A stretch of 64,000 bases of DNA from Thioalkalivibrio versutus (lineage in GTDB: Bacteria > Pseudomonadota > Gammaproteobacteria > Ectothiorhodospirales > Ectothiorhodospiraceae), in contig NZ_MVAR01000003.1 in the NCBI RefSeq assembly GCF_001999325.1, forward strand, positions 14,377-78,376, written 5' to 3'. Below the pieces are notes generated by a model that saw only the letters and a list, made by a program, of their open reading frames with translations, had not been told where the DNA came from and did not search any database. Each line of letters starts with the position of its first letter. The first letter of the stretch is position 1. Positions 1 to 8,348 of the stretch are shown one piece after another. Position numbers and translations under genes: made by a program.

Positions 1-110
1 GGGATCTCCACACGCCGTTCCAGCCCCAACGTACGCGTCACTCATACCGTGGAGATCCCGGATAACCGCTGCGCGGTTTCCGGGATGACGATGTAGGAGG
101 CGCCTGGAGA
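1..110. repeat. Palindromic intergenic repeat (REP-like)
   Basis: GGGATCTCCAC at 1-11 is the exact reverse complement of GTGGAGATCCC at 50-60. It is followed by a second hairpin at about 57-90, built on CCGGATAACCGC and GCGGTTTCCGG and ending in GGGATGACG. This nested structure resembles the short palindromic repeats scattered through many proteobacterial genomes. No coding capacity is apparent. The left end may be cut by the window edge. Confidence 0.55.
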
Positions 111-424
111 CCCGGGCCCGCACGGGCCTTGAGCCTGGCGGACGCTCGTTGCTAATCAGGAGAGCGCTTTTCCACAAACCGCATGAAGGCACGAAGAAGA
201 TCAAGGGCGGTCTTTCCACGGCGTATACAGAGGGCGCGGCGTGAAGGGGTCCAAGGGTGCGCAGAAATGGGTATCGGTACACCGATCCGTGCTGCTCAGC
301 CCGCATCACAGCTCCGATCCCGTCAACCATCCTGGCGTTCTCGGTGTCCGCTGTGGCCTCCATGGTTACAGGCTCTCGACCGTCTTTGCGTCTTCGTGGC
401 GCGTATCTTTGTGAATCGGCAAGC
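111..424. other. Non-coding region with a degenerate inverted repeat
   Basis: No ORF here has a convincing product. A stretch around 180-215 (GAAGGCACGAAGAAGATC) is loosely inverted against 385-420 (TTTGCGTCTTCGTGGCGCG). This is the pattern of dispersed repeats made of CACGAAG / CTTCGTG units. Otherwise I see nothing. Confidence 0.35.
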
Positions 425-1030
425 TCAGGGGGTGCCGAAGTCGAACTCCCAAGGGTCTTCCGGGGGCGCGTCGAGTAGTGACGGACGCAGGCGGATCACT
501 TCGAAGCCCAGTTCGCGATAGTCATCGAGGCGGTCCGGGGCGCGGTCGGCGACCTCGACGAAGTCGGCAAATGCCTCCGCGTCCAGGCCGCGCCAGCCGG
601 CAAAGGTGCCGCAGACTGCCACGTTCACACCTTCGTCGCGGACCAGGGCCTCCACCTCGTCGTGCAGGCTGGGGTACTGCGTCGCCTCGCTACGCCTCAG
701 GGTGAATTGTTCCGCACCGTGGGAGACGACGGCCACGGGGTAGTCGGGGTCGCGTTCGCGCAGGCGGGTGACACTGGCCCGAATCTCGGGAAGAAGCGCG
801 GATAGCGCTGCGCGGTCGTTCTCGATGATCTCGAAGACCACGCCTTCGGGAAGCTTGTCGCGTTCCAGGAGTTCGAGGACGGCCGCGGAGGGTTCGCCCG
901 GGGGCAGCGGGTCAGAGGAGGTCACGGGGCCCGCGTGCAGGCTGGGCATGGCCAGCATGGCAATGAGGCCGCCCACGAACAGCCAGGCGGGAAGCAGAAA
1001 TGGTCGAGGGCGTGAGCGGGTAATCCACAT
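425..1030 (-). CDS. Periplasmic DsrE/DsrF-like family protein
   Basis: A 201-residue protein. The start at 1030 is chosen because it begins directly with a basic n-region and a hydrophobic stretch ending in PSLHAG, a plausible Sec signal peptide, and AGGG lies just upstream; an in-frame start at 1069 would add 13 residues without benefit. The mature part looks like the DsrE/DsrF-like fold: an alternating alpha/beta region with VAVVSHG and a lone cysteine in VAVCGTFAGW, the position where periplasmic DsrE-like proteins carry their cysteine. Family members are often found in sulfur oxidisers, where cytoplasmic relatives relay sulfane sulfur; the role of the secreted type is not established. It stands alone between repeats and phoU. 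Family assignment is by motif and fold pattern only. Confidence 0.6.
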   Translation of the reverse strand: MWITRSRPRPFLLPAWLFVGGLIAMLAMPSLHAGPVTSSDPLPPGEPSAAVLELLERDKLPEGVVFEIIENDRAALSALLPEIRASVTRLRERDPDYPVAVVSHGAEQFTLRRSEATQYPSLHDEVEALVRDEGVNVAVCGTFAGWRGLDAEAFADFVEVADRAPDRLDDYRELGFEVIRLRPSLLDAPPEDPWEFDFGTP

Positions 1031-1129
1031 GGCCCTATTCAAGCGAGGATCGCCGAACCACGCAAACACCCGCGCACGGGGGCAGCAGAATCGGGGCTCC
1101 CGCGCGTGGGCAGAGTCGAGCCGCCGGGG

Positions 1130-1852
1130 TCAGTGGCGGTCCCCGGTGGCCTGCTCGGCCATTTGCTCGTAGCTGGTGTGGCGCACGTCCTTGCCCTTGA
1201 CGAAATAGACGACGTATTCGCAGATGTTGCGCGCGCGGTCGCCGATACGTTCCAGGGAGCGGGTGGCCCAGACGATGTCCATCAGGCGCGGGACGGAGTC
1301 CGGGGCGGCGGTCATTTGCCGCATCAGTTTGTGGGTGACGGTCTCGTACAGGCTGTCGATCTGGATATCGAGCTGGGCAACGCGCACGGCCTGTTCCACG
1401 TCCATACGGGCGAAGGCATCCAGGGCCCCGCGGGTCATCTCGCGGACATGTTCGCCCATGCTGGCGATATCCGACATCGGGGCGCTGTTGCGGTCTTCAT
1501 CCAGCAGGTGCAGGCCCATGCGGCCGACCCGCTCGGCCTCGTCGCCCATGCGTTCCAGGTCGGTGATGGTCTTGATGACCGCGATCACCAGCCGCAGGTC
1601 GGAGGCGGTCGGCTGGCGTCGGGCGAGGATGTGGGTGCACTCCTCGTCGATCTCGACCTCCTTGGCGTTGACCTCGTAGTCGGAGGTCATGACCTTCTCG
1701 GCGAGTTCGGCATCGCCCTCGACCATCGCGTGGACGGCATCGGCGAGCTGCTGCTCGACCAGGCCGCCCATGGCCATCACCTGCTTGATGATGTCTTCCA
1801 GCTCGGCGTTGAATTGCTGCGAGATGTGTTGCTTGAAGAAGCTCTTGTCCAT
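1130..1852 (-). CDS. phoU: Phosphate signalling complex protein PhoU
   Basis: 240 residues, the usual PhoU length, almost entirely helical, with two repeats of the PhoU metal-binding helical bundle (about 15-105 and 120-215). The E/DxxxD-type motifs are visible, for example in RMGDEAERVGRMG and RIGDRARNICEYV. PhoU couples the PstSCAB transporter to PhoR, keeping the kinase in its phosphatase mode when phosphate is plentiful. It lies 11 nt downstream of pstB and is the last gene of the pst transcript, as in most proteobacteria. Confidence 0.96.
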   Translation of the reverse strand: MDKSFFKQHISQQFNAELEDIIKQVMAMGGLVEQQLADAVHAMVEGDAELAEKVMTSDYEVNAKEVEIDEECTHILARRQPTASDLRLVIAVIKTITDLERMGDEAERVGRMGLHLLDEDRNSAPMSDIASMGEHVREMTRGALDAFARMDVEQAVRVAQLDIQIDSLYETVTHKLMRQMTAAPDSVPRLMDIVWATRSLERIGDRARNICEYVVYFVKGKDVRHTSYEQMAEQATGDRH

Positions 1853-1863
1853 GTCGTCGTTCC

Positions 1864-2694
1864 TCAGCCGAAGCGGCCGGTGATGTAGTCCTCGGTCTGC
1901 TTCTTGGCAGGCGAGGTGAACAGGGTGTCGGTATCCGCGTATTCGATCAGTTCGCCCATGTACATGAAGGCGGTGTAGTCGGAGACGCGCGCGGCCTGCT
2001 GCATGTTGTGGGTGACGATGACCAGCGTGTAATCCTTCTTCAGCTCGATCATCAACTCCTCGATCTTCAGCGTGGCCAGCGGATCCAGCGCCGAGCAGGG
2101 CTCGTCCAGCAGCAGGACCTCGGGGTCGATCGCGATGGCGCGGGCAATGACCAGGCGCTGCTGCTGGCCGCCGGACAGGCCGAAGGCGTTCTCGTGCAGG
2201 CGGTCTTTCACCTCATCCCACAGCGCGGCGCGCTTGAGCGACTTCTCCACCACCTCGTCCAGCTTGCGGCGGTTCTTCACGCCCTGCAGGCGCAGGCCGT
2301 AGGCCACGTTCTCGTAGATCGACTTGGGGAACGGGTTCGGCTTCTGGAAGACCATACCCACACGGCGGCGCAATTCGGGGACATCCACGGACTTGTCGTT
2401 GATGTCCGCGCCGTCCAGGCGGATGGTGCCCTCGATGCGTACGGAATCGATCAGGTCGTTCATGCGGTTGAAACAGCGCAGGAACGTGGACTTTCCGCAA
2501 CCGGAAGGCCCGATGAATGCCGTGATGCGGTTCTTCGGGATGCGGATGTCGATGCCCTTGAGCGCCTGGTCCTCGCCGTAGAAAAGTTTGAGGCCCTCCG
2601 CGGTCAGGCAGATGTCCTCACGGTCGAGGTTGAGGCCGCGCGGGGCCTGGTTATTCTGGGCCACGTTGACGGCGTGGGTCTGGGTGTCACTCAT
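1864..2694 (-). CDS. pstB: Phosphate import ATP-binding protein PstB
   Basis: 276 residues. Walker [10 protein letters not shown] near residue 62, ABC signature LSGGQQQRL near 171 and Walker B LLLDEP near 193 are intact, and the PstB-typical [18 protein letters not shown] is present. It energises phosphate import through PstA and PstC and forms the cytoplasmic side of the PstSCAB-PhoU-PhoR signalling assembly. It has an N-terminal extension of about 28 polar residues. It is separated from pstA by 201 nt containing a palindromic repeat, unusual spacing inside a pst operon. Confidence 0.97.
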   Translation of the reverse strand: MSDTQTHAVNVAQNNQAPRGLNLDREDICLTAEGLKLFYGEDQALKGIDIRIPKNRITAFIGPSGCGKSTFLRCFNRMNDLIDSVRIEGTIRLDGADINDKSVDVPELRRRVGMVFQKPNPFPKSIYENVAYGLRLQGVKNRRKLDEVVEKSLKRAALWDEVKDRLHENAFGLSGGQQQRLVIARAIAIDPEVLLLDEPCSALDPLATLKIEELMIELKKDYTLVIVTHNMQQAARVSDYTAFMYMGELIEYADTDTLFTSPAKKQTEDYITGRFG

Positions 2695-2758
2695 TTCGGG
2701 TACTCCATGGGGAATGGGGTTCGACGCATCCCGGCACCGCGAGGGGGCGGAAAAGCAC

Positions 2759-2863
2759 CGTCATTGCGAGGCGCGCAGCGACGTGGCAATCGGTTTGGGT
2801 GCCTCCGGCGTGTGGGGTACCGGAAGCCGATTGCCATGGCCCCTGCGGGGCCTCGCAATGACG
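2759..2863. repeat. Palindromic repeat GTCATTGCGAGG type, copy 1
   Basis: The left arm begins GTCATTGCGAGG and contains GCAGCGACGTGGCAATCGG; the right arm (about 2827-2863) reads CCGATTGCCATGG followed by CCTCGCAATGACG, its inverted counterpart. A second copy lies at 8209-8347. It sits between pstA and pstB in the same transcript, so it will be transcribed and can fold into a long hairpin. Short ORFs here are repeat artefacts. Confidence 0.85.
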
Positions 2864-2895
2864 ATGTATGCGAGAGACGTTGTGCATGTCGTATC

Positions 2896-4563
2896 TCAGT
2901 CACTGTCGGCGCGGTACTTCTCGCGCAGGTAGTTGCGGATCGAGATGGCGGTCAGGTTGAGCACGATGATCAGCATCACCAGGATCAGGGCGGTCGCGTA
3001 GACCAGCGGCCGGCCGGCCTCGACGTTCGGGCTCTGAAAGCCGACGTCGTAGATGTGGAAGCCCAGGTGCATGAAGGCGCGATCCAGGTGCAGGTACGGG
3101 AAGTTGCCGTCCACCGGCAGGCTGGGGGCCAGCTTGACCACCCCGACCAGCATCAGCGGGGCCACCTCGCCGGCCGCGCGCGCGACGGCCAGGATCAACC
3201 CGGTCATCATCGCCGGCGCCGAAAGCGGCACGATCAGGCGCCACAGGGTCTCCGCCTTGGTCGCGCCCAGGGCCAGCGAGCCGTGGCGGATGCTGGCGCC
3301 GATGCGGGTCAGGCCTTCCTCGGTGGAGACGATTACCACCGGCAGGGTCAACAGCGCGAGCGTGAGCGAGGCCCAGACGATCGCCGGCGAGCCGAAGGTG
3401 GGCGAGGGCAGGGCGTCCCGGAAGAACATCTGGTCGATGTTGCCGCCGACCAGGTAGACGAAGAACCCGAGGCCGAATACACCAAATACGATGGAGGGGA
3501 CGCCCGCGAGGTTGTTCACCGAGATGCGGATGATGCGCACCAGCGGGCCCTGCTTCGCGTACTCGCGCAGGTAGATCGCGGCCAGCACGCCGAACGGGGT
3601 TACGACGATCGACATGATCAGGACCATCAGCACGGTCCCGAAGATCGCCGGCAGGATGCCGCCTTCGGTGTTGGCCTCGCGCGGATAGCCGGTCATGAAC
3701 TCCCAGAAGGTGTGCACGTAGTGCCCGAGCTTCTGCGGGATGCTCATGTCGTTCGGCCACCAGGCGTTCACGACATCCGCCAGTGCGATCACGGATTCGG
3801 CGCCGTCGGCGGTCTCCATCAGGATGGCGTAGCGGCGCAGTTCGCGGCGCAGCTCGTTACGCTCGTTTTCCAGCTCCGCGTACTGCTCCTCGAGTTCCGC
3901 GCGTTCGGCCTGCAGTTCGGCCTCGCGCTCGGCGCGCTCCTCGATCGACAGCTCGGTGGCACGCTCGATACCGCGCAGGGCAATGCGGATCTGCTCGATC
4001 TGGAAATTGATCGCGCCGATGTCCACGCGTTCGATGCGTTCGATCTGGCGGACCAGGCCGCGGGTCTCGGGGATAACCGCCTCGAAACGCACGCGGGCCT
4101 CGTTGCCGGTGGCCACGGCCTCGCCGTCCACGCGGAACTCGCGAACAAAGCCGTAGAAGTTGCCCCACTGCAGGCGTTCCAGCACCACCGCATCGCGAGG
4201 CATCTCGCGCTCGCCCATGAAGTCGTCCAGATACCAGCGGAAGTCTCGCGAGTCGAGGTCACGATTGCCGCGCTTGACCAGGTGCCGTACCACGATTTCC
4301 TGGCCTTCGGGCACGTCGAAGCCGGCGTCGCGCATGGCCTGGGCGGTCATTGTCTCGGAGCGCTGGAACTCGCCCATGACCTGGGTAGGCTCGCTTTGCT
4401 GCGCCGTCTGGTATTCGAACTGGGCCACGCTGGACGGCCAGAAGAACGACAGGCCGTTGACCGCGATCATCAGGATCAGCCCGAAGACCATCACCAGCGA
4501 GGTGGCCACCGCGCCCGCATTCAGCCAGATCCAGGGGGTGCCGGATTTGAACCATTTATTCAT
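2896..4563 (-). CDS. pstA: Phosphate ABC transporter permease PstA (long form)
   Basis: 555 residues, about twice the E. coli PstA length. A short N-terminal TM is followed by a large extracytoplasmic region with a glutamate/arginine-rich coiled coil (about residues 200-250, ERAEREAELQAERAELEEQ). The C-terminal 270 residues hold the conserved permease: TVLMVLIMSIVVTPFGVLAAIYLREY, the EAA-type loop ALGATKAETLWRLIVPLSAP, and closing TM helices. Such enlarged PstA/PstC pairs occur in Pseudomonas and relatives. The gene starts 27 nt after pstC stops. It forms the phosphate channel with PstC. Confidence 0.95.
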   Translation of the reverse strand: MNKWFKSGTPWIWLNAGAVATSLVMVFGLILMIAVNGLSFFWPSSVAQFEYQTAQQSEPTQVMGEFQRSETMTAQAMRDAGFDVPEGQEIVVRHLVKRGNRDLDSRDFRWYLDDFMGEREMPRDAVVLERLQWGNFYGFVREFRVDGEAVATGNEARVRFEAVIPETRGLVRQIERIERVDIGAINFQIEQIRIALRGIERATELSIEERAEREAELQAERAELEEQYAELENERNELRRELRRYAILMETADGAESVIALADVVNAWWPNDMSIPQKLGHYVHTFWEFMTGYPREANTEGGILPAIFGTVLMVLIMSIVVTPFGVLAAIYLREYAKQGPLVRIIRISVNNLAGVPSIVFGVFGLGFFVYLVGGNIDQMFFRDALPSPTFGSPAIVWASLTLALLTLPVVIVSTEEGLTRIGASIRHGSLALGATKAETLWRLIVPLSAPAMMTGLILAVARAAGEVAPLMLVGVVKLAPSLPVDGNFPYLHLDRAFMHLGFHIYDVGFQSPNVEAGRPLVYATALILVMLIIVLNLTAISIRNYLREKYRADSD

Positions 4564-4590
4564 CGGATCGAGACCTGTCTGGAATGCGTT

Positions 4591-6861
4591 TTAAAGGGAG
4601 GCGTACTTGTTGCGCAGGCGCTGGCGCACGATCTCGGCGACCGTGTTCACGAAGAACGTGAGCGCGAACAGCACCAGTGCAGCGAGGAACAGGATGCGGA
4701 AGTGGCTGCCGCCGACCGCGGCCTCGGGCATCTCGACCGCGATGTTGGCGGAGAGCGTGCGCATGCCTTCGAAGATGTTGAAATTGACCACCGGCGAGTT
4801 CCCGGTCGCCATCAGCACGATCATGGTCTCGCCGACGGCGCGGCCGAAGCCGATCATGACCGCCGAGAAGATCCCCGGGCTGGCGGTCAGCAGAACCACG
4901 CGCAGCACGGTCTGCCAGGGTGTGGCCCCCAGCGCCAGCGAACCCTGGGTCAGGTGCTTGGGCACGTTGAACACGGCATCCTCGGAAATCGAGTAGATGG
5001 TCGGGATCACCGCGAAGCCCATGGCGATGCCGATCACGAGGGCGTTGCGCTGGTCGTAGGTGATGCCGTTGTCGGTCAGCCACTGGCGCGCGTCGCCGCC
5101 GAACATCCAGATCTCGATCAAGGGGCTCAGCGTCACCGCGAACCAGCCCACCAGCAGGATCACCGGGATCAAGATCGCGGCCTCCCAGCCCGCCGGTATG
5201 AATGCGCGGACCTGCTCGGGGAGCACACGGGTCCAGACGAAGGCCATCAGCAGCATGGACAGCGGCAGCAGAATCAGGATGCTCGCGACGGCGGGCAGGT
5301 TCGCCTCGATGAACGGGGCCAGCCACAGCCCTGCGAGGAAGCCAAGGATGACCGTGGGCAGCGCTTCCATCAGCTCGATCGAGGGCTTGGTGAGCGTGCG
5401 CATGCGCGCCGACATGAAGTAGGCGCTGTAGATCGCCCCCATGATCGCCAGCGGGGTGGCGAACAGCATGGCGTAGAAGGCGGCCTTGATGGTGCCGATG
5501 GTCAGGGGGATCAGCGAGAACTTGGGTTCGAACTCGTCGGTGGCCGAGGAGGACTGCCAGACGTAGTCGCCACCCGAGCGGCCCTCGTACCAGACCTTCT
5601 GCCACAGCACGTGGAAGGAGACCTCCGGATGACGGTTCTCCAGGCGCTGCAGGTGCCAGTTCTCGGCCTCGTCGATGGCGATCAGCAGGCGGTTGCGCGG
5701 GTCCACGTACACTCGATGCAGCGCCTGATCGGTAATCTGGCGTTCCACCAGGGTGCGCTGCGAGGTGGGGTAGTGGATCTTGATCTGGCCGGTTTCGTCG
5801 GCGGTCAGGAAGCCCTTGCGGATGTATTCGGGCTGGGTGTTGGTGACCGGCCCCGCGTGCGCGGGGAATTCGCGCACGCGGGTGATGCGGTTCACGTTGT
5901 CGGCGTCGCGCACCAGCATGTACTGGGTGACCGATCCGTCCGAGCCGCCCACGACGATCGACACCGTGCCCAGGAGGTACTCGAGCGAGGTGACCTCGGC
6001 CTCGTCTCCGCGAATCACGCGTTTGCTGTCTTCCAGGGTTGCGCTGGCCGGACGACGGATGTCGTAGGAGTGCAGGCGGCCCTGGTCGTCGCCCACGAGC
6101 ATGATGCGGCCGGTGATGTCGAGCAGGATGCGGGTGGGCGTGCTGCCTTCGGGCAGGGCGGGCATGTCGTAGGCACTGCGGCGCACCTGGGTCTCGCCGG
6201 TCATCATCGAGGTGGTCTCCTCGAACTGGACCAGACGGATGTGGCCGTCTTCGGTGGTGGCGGCGACACGAATACCGCTGGACCCGCGCTGGATCCCGAC
6301 CACGCTGATGGCGGGGCCATCGCCGTCGATATCCAGCAGTGCGGAGTCTTCGTCACCCAGCGGGTAGATCACGCGCGGGTCATATTCGCGGCCCTCGGGG
6401 GTGAAGCGCTCGTTGTATTCGTACTCGATGGCGAGGACCTGCCCGTTGTCGAGGCCAAGCGCCACCAGGCGGGTACGCGGCTCGGCCGCGGTGAAACTTG
6501 TGACCCGGACGTCATCGGGAATCGGCAAGGTCTGTTCGCGCACGATTTCGCCGGTATTCGGGCGGAAGAACACGGCACGCCGGTCGTCGGTGATGCGCAC
6601 GGCCATTTCGCGGTGGCGATTCACCGCCAGGTGCACGGTGCGGGTATCGGCGCCGCCGGGGGCGTCGTACTCGGTCAGGGGGTCGAGCTTGGCGCCCTGG
6701 AACATCGGCAGGGTTTCGCTCAGGAGGTAGACGAACATGAGGGTGAGGGCACCGACCACGGCGATCCCGAAAAACCCGATCATGTAGCGCGCGGAGCGAT
6801 CCTTGGTGCGGCGCCAGCGCTGGAAACCGGCGAGACGCGGGGCGATGGTGGCGGTGGACAT
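4591..6861 (-). CDS. pstC: Phosphate ABC transporter permease PstC (long form)
   Basis: 756 residues from the ATG at 6861 (MSTATIAPRL), which has AGGGGAA just upstream; an ORF extension to 7005 would run through the Pho-box promoter and is rejected. One N-terminal TM precedes a periplasmic domain of about 400 residues with beta-propeller-like repeats (IRLVQFEE, GRLHSYDIRR, GSVTQYMLV). The C-terminal permease domain follows, with LIPLTIGTIKAAFYAMLFATPLAIMGA and the EAA loop ALGATPWQTVLRVVLLTASPG. It heads the pstCAB-phoU transcript, with three Pho boxes upstream and the pstS terminator behind those. Confidence 0.95.
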   Translation of the reverse strand: MSTATIAPRLAGFQRWRRTKDRSARYMIGFFGIAVVGALTLMFVYLLSETLPMFQGAKLDPLTEYDAPGGADTRTVHLAVNRHREMAVRITDDRRAVFFRPNTGEIVREQTLPIPDDVRVTSFTAAEPRTRLVALGLDNGQVLAIEYEYNERFTPEGREYDPRVIYPLGDEDSALLDIDGDGPAISVVGIQRGSSGIRVAATTEDGHIRLVQFEETTSMMTGETQVRRSAYDMPALPEGSTPTRILLDITGRIMLVGDDQGRLHSYDIRRPASATLEDSKRVIRGDEAEVTSLEYLLGTVSIVVGGSDGSVTQYMLVRDADNVNRITRVREFPAHAGPVTNTQPEYIRKGFLTADETGQIKIHYPTSQRTLVERQITDQALHRVYVDPRNRLLIAIDEAENWHLQRLENRHPEVSFHVLWQKVWYEGRSGGDYVWQSSSATDEFEPKFSLIPLTIGTIKAAFYAMLFATPLAIMGAIYSAYFMSARMRTLTKPSIELMEALPTVILGFLAGLWLAPFIEANLPAVASILILLPLSMLLMAFVWTRVLPEQVRAFIPAGWEAAILIPVILLVGWFAVTLSPLIEIWMFGGDARQWLTDNGITYDQRNALVIGIAMGFAVIPTIYSISEDAVFNVPKHLTQGSLALGATPWQTVLRVVLLTASPGIFSAVMIGFGRAVGETMIVLMATGNSPVVNFNIFEGMRTLSANIAVEMPEAAVGGSHFRILFLAALVLFALTFFVNTVAEIVRQRLRNKYASL

Positions 6862-6935
6862 GAAGTTCCCCTGAGAGCCGCCGCGAAGGGCGTGCAAAAC
6901 CATTGGATGTCGGGGCGTGATGCTACGGCCGCTAT

Positions 6936-6973
6936 GTGACAGGGACGTGACATCCATGTGACGGCTGGTTGAC
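6936..6973 (-). promoter_or_regulatory. Pho boxes upstream of pstC
   Basis: On the minus strand GTCAC occurs at 6962-6958, 6951-6947 and 6940-6936, exactly 11 nt apart, with a degenerate fourth unit (GTCAA) at 6973-6969. Direct 7-mers at 11-nt spacing are the PhoB recognition pattern. The array lies 75-112 nt before the pstC start, implying that pstCAB-phoU has its own PhoB-activated promoter separate from pstS. Confidence 0.85.
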
Positions 6974-7005
6974 CGGTGGGCGAGGAAGGCCTGCGCGCAA
7001 CACAC

Positions 7006-7040
7006 AAAAAAGGCCGGAACCCTTGGGTCCCGGCCTTTGC
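7006..7040 (-). terminator. Rho-independent terminator after pstS
   Basis: In the minus direction a GC-rich stem (AAAGGCCGGGACC pairing with GGTTCCGGCC) is followed by TTTTTT. It lies 34 nt past the pstS stop and before the pstC Pho boxes, so pstS and pstC are largely separate units. Confidence 0.85.
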
Positions 7041-7073
7041 ACCCATTCCCTGGGCGCGGGTACTGCGCCCGGT

Positions 7074-8048
7074 TTATTCCAGACCGAGGTTCTTGCGCTC
7101 GCGCTCGGCGACCGTGGCCGGCAGCGGGATGAAGCCGTCACGCACCACGACCTCCTGGCCTTCCTTCGACAGCACCATCTTCAGGAACTCGGCGGCGCGC
7201 GGGGTCAGGCCGTCTTCCGGGTGCTTGTTGACCATCACGTAGAGGAAGCGGGCCAGCGGGTAGTCACCGGAGGCGGCGTTCTCGCCGTTCGGCTCGAAGT
7301 AGTTGCCTTCTTCGGTGCCCAGCGGGATGGCGCGCACGCCGGAGGTGGAGTACCCGATGCCGGAGTAGCCGATGCCGTTCAGGGACTCGGAGACGCCCTG
7401 AACCACCGAGGCGGAACCCGGCTGTTCGTTGATGGCGTTCTTGAAGTCGCCATCGCACAGGGCGTTCTGGCGGAAGTACCCGTAGGTGCCGGAGACGGCG
7501 TTACGGCTGTACAGGGTGATGTCACGGTTGGCCCACGAGCCTTCCAGCCCGAGCTGACCCCAGCGGGTGATGTCCTCGGCACCGCCACAGCGGCGGGTGG
7601 AGGAGAAGACGGCGTCGACCTGATCGATGCTCATGCCTTCGATCGGGTTGTCGCGGTTCACGAACACGGCGATGGTGTCGATGGCGACCGGCACGGCGGT
7701 CATCTCGTAGCCGTGACGCTGTTCGAACTCGGCGTGTTCGCTGTCACGCGGCATGCGCGACATCGGGCCGAAGTCGGCGGTGCCTTCGGTCAGGGCGGGC
7801 GGGGCGGTGGAGGTGCCGGCACCCTGGATCTGGACGTTCACGTTCGGGTAGAAGCCCTGGAATTCTTCCGCCCACAGGGTCATGAGGTTGTTCAGGGTGT
7901 CGGAACCGATGCTCGACAGGTTGCCGGAGATGCCGGAGACCGTCTTGTAGGTCGGGATGTCGGCATCGACTTCGGCCGAGGCGGTCAGCGGGGCGATGGC
8001 GAGGGCTGTGGCCGTGGCCAGCGCGAGGATGCTTCGCTTCAACAACAT
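7074..8048 (-). CDS. pstS: Periplasmic phosphate-binding protein PstS
   Basis: 324 residues from the ATG at 8048, which is preceded by AAGGGAG and opens a clean Sec signal peptide ([20 protein letters not shown], cleavage near ASA-EVD). The mature protein shows the PstS features [17 protein letters not shown], the ligand-loop region [23 protein letters not shown], and [12 protein letters not shown]. It binds phosphate and delivers it to PstCA. It is monocistronic here: Pho boxes upstream, strong terminator downstream. Its ORF can be extended to 8249 only by reading back through the promoter. Confidence 0.96.
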   Translation of the reverse strand: MLLKRSILALATATALAIAPLTASAEVDADIPTYKTVSGISGNLSSIGSDTLNNLMTLWAEEFQGFYPNVNVQIQGAGTSTAPPALTEGTADFGPMSRMPRDSEHAEFEQRHGYEMTAVPVAIDTIAVFVNRDNPIEGMSIDQVDAVFSSTRRCGGAEDITRWGQLGLEGSWANRDITLYSRNAVSGTYGYFRQNALCDGDFKNAINEQPGSASVVQGVSESLNGIGYSGIGYSTSGVRAIPLGTEEGNYFEPNGENAASGDYPLARFLYVMVNKHPEDGLTPRAAEFLKMVLSKEGQEVVVRDGFIPLPATVAERERKNLGLE

Positions 8049-8111
8049 GGGTGTGCTCCCTTGGGCTTGCTTGAGGTTTTCAAGGCCGAGTGGCTCGGTC
8101 CTTGATGACGA

Positions 8112-8165
8112 ATTATCGGGAGCGGTGCTTGCAGTTGCGTGACGCGCATGTGACAGCCTCGTGAC
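8112..8165 (-). promoter_or_regulatory. Pho boxes and possible -10 of pstS
   Basis: On the minus strand GTCAC appears at 8165-8161, 8154-8150 and 8143-8139, again exactly 11 nt apart. A GATAAT that could be the -10 lies at 8117-8112. The gap between the last box and GATAAT is about 21 nt, longer than in typical pho promoters, so the -10 call is weaker than the boxes. Confidence 0.82.
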
Positions 8166-8208
8166 ATCTGGCCCGGTAGGGATGGGGCCGGGTTCGTGGG
8201 GGGTGATT

Positions 8209-8347
8209 ACTTCGTTGCGCTTGCAATGACGGGTATTGGTACAGGTCATTGCGAGGAGCGAAGCGACGCGGCAATCGGTCCGAAAGGCCCCTGGACTCGG
8301 GGACTTGGCGGACGATTGCCACGGGCCTTCCGGGCCCTCGCAATGAC
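8209..8347. repeat. Palindromic repeat GTCATTGCGAGG type, copy 2
   Basis: Left arm 8245-8280 starts GTCATTGCGAGGAGCGAAGC; right arm 8313-8346 carries GATTGCCACGGG then CCTCGCAATGAC, the inverted complement. A partial extra arm (TTGCAATGACGGG) is at 8221-8233. It matches the copy at 2759-2863 in arm sequence but not in the loop. It fills the space between pstS regulation and the phoR stop codon, and in the minus direction it could act as a transcript-end hairpin for phoBR. Confidence 0.85.
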
Positions 8348-8348
8348 G

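Noticed and set aside
2687-2932. Short ORFs between pstA and pstB
   Set aside because: They lie in the palindromic repeat and encode repeat-derived sequence.
2008-6939. 1643-codon plus-strand ORF opposite pstB, pstA and pstC
   Set aside because: Antisense to three well-supported genes; His/Gly/Ala-rich composition is the shadow expected from high-GC coding DNA on the other strand.
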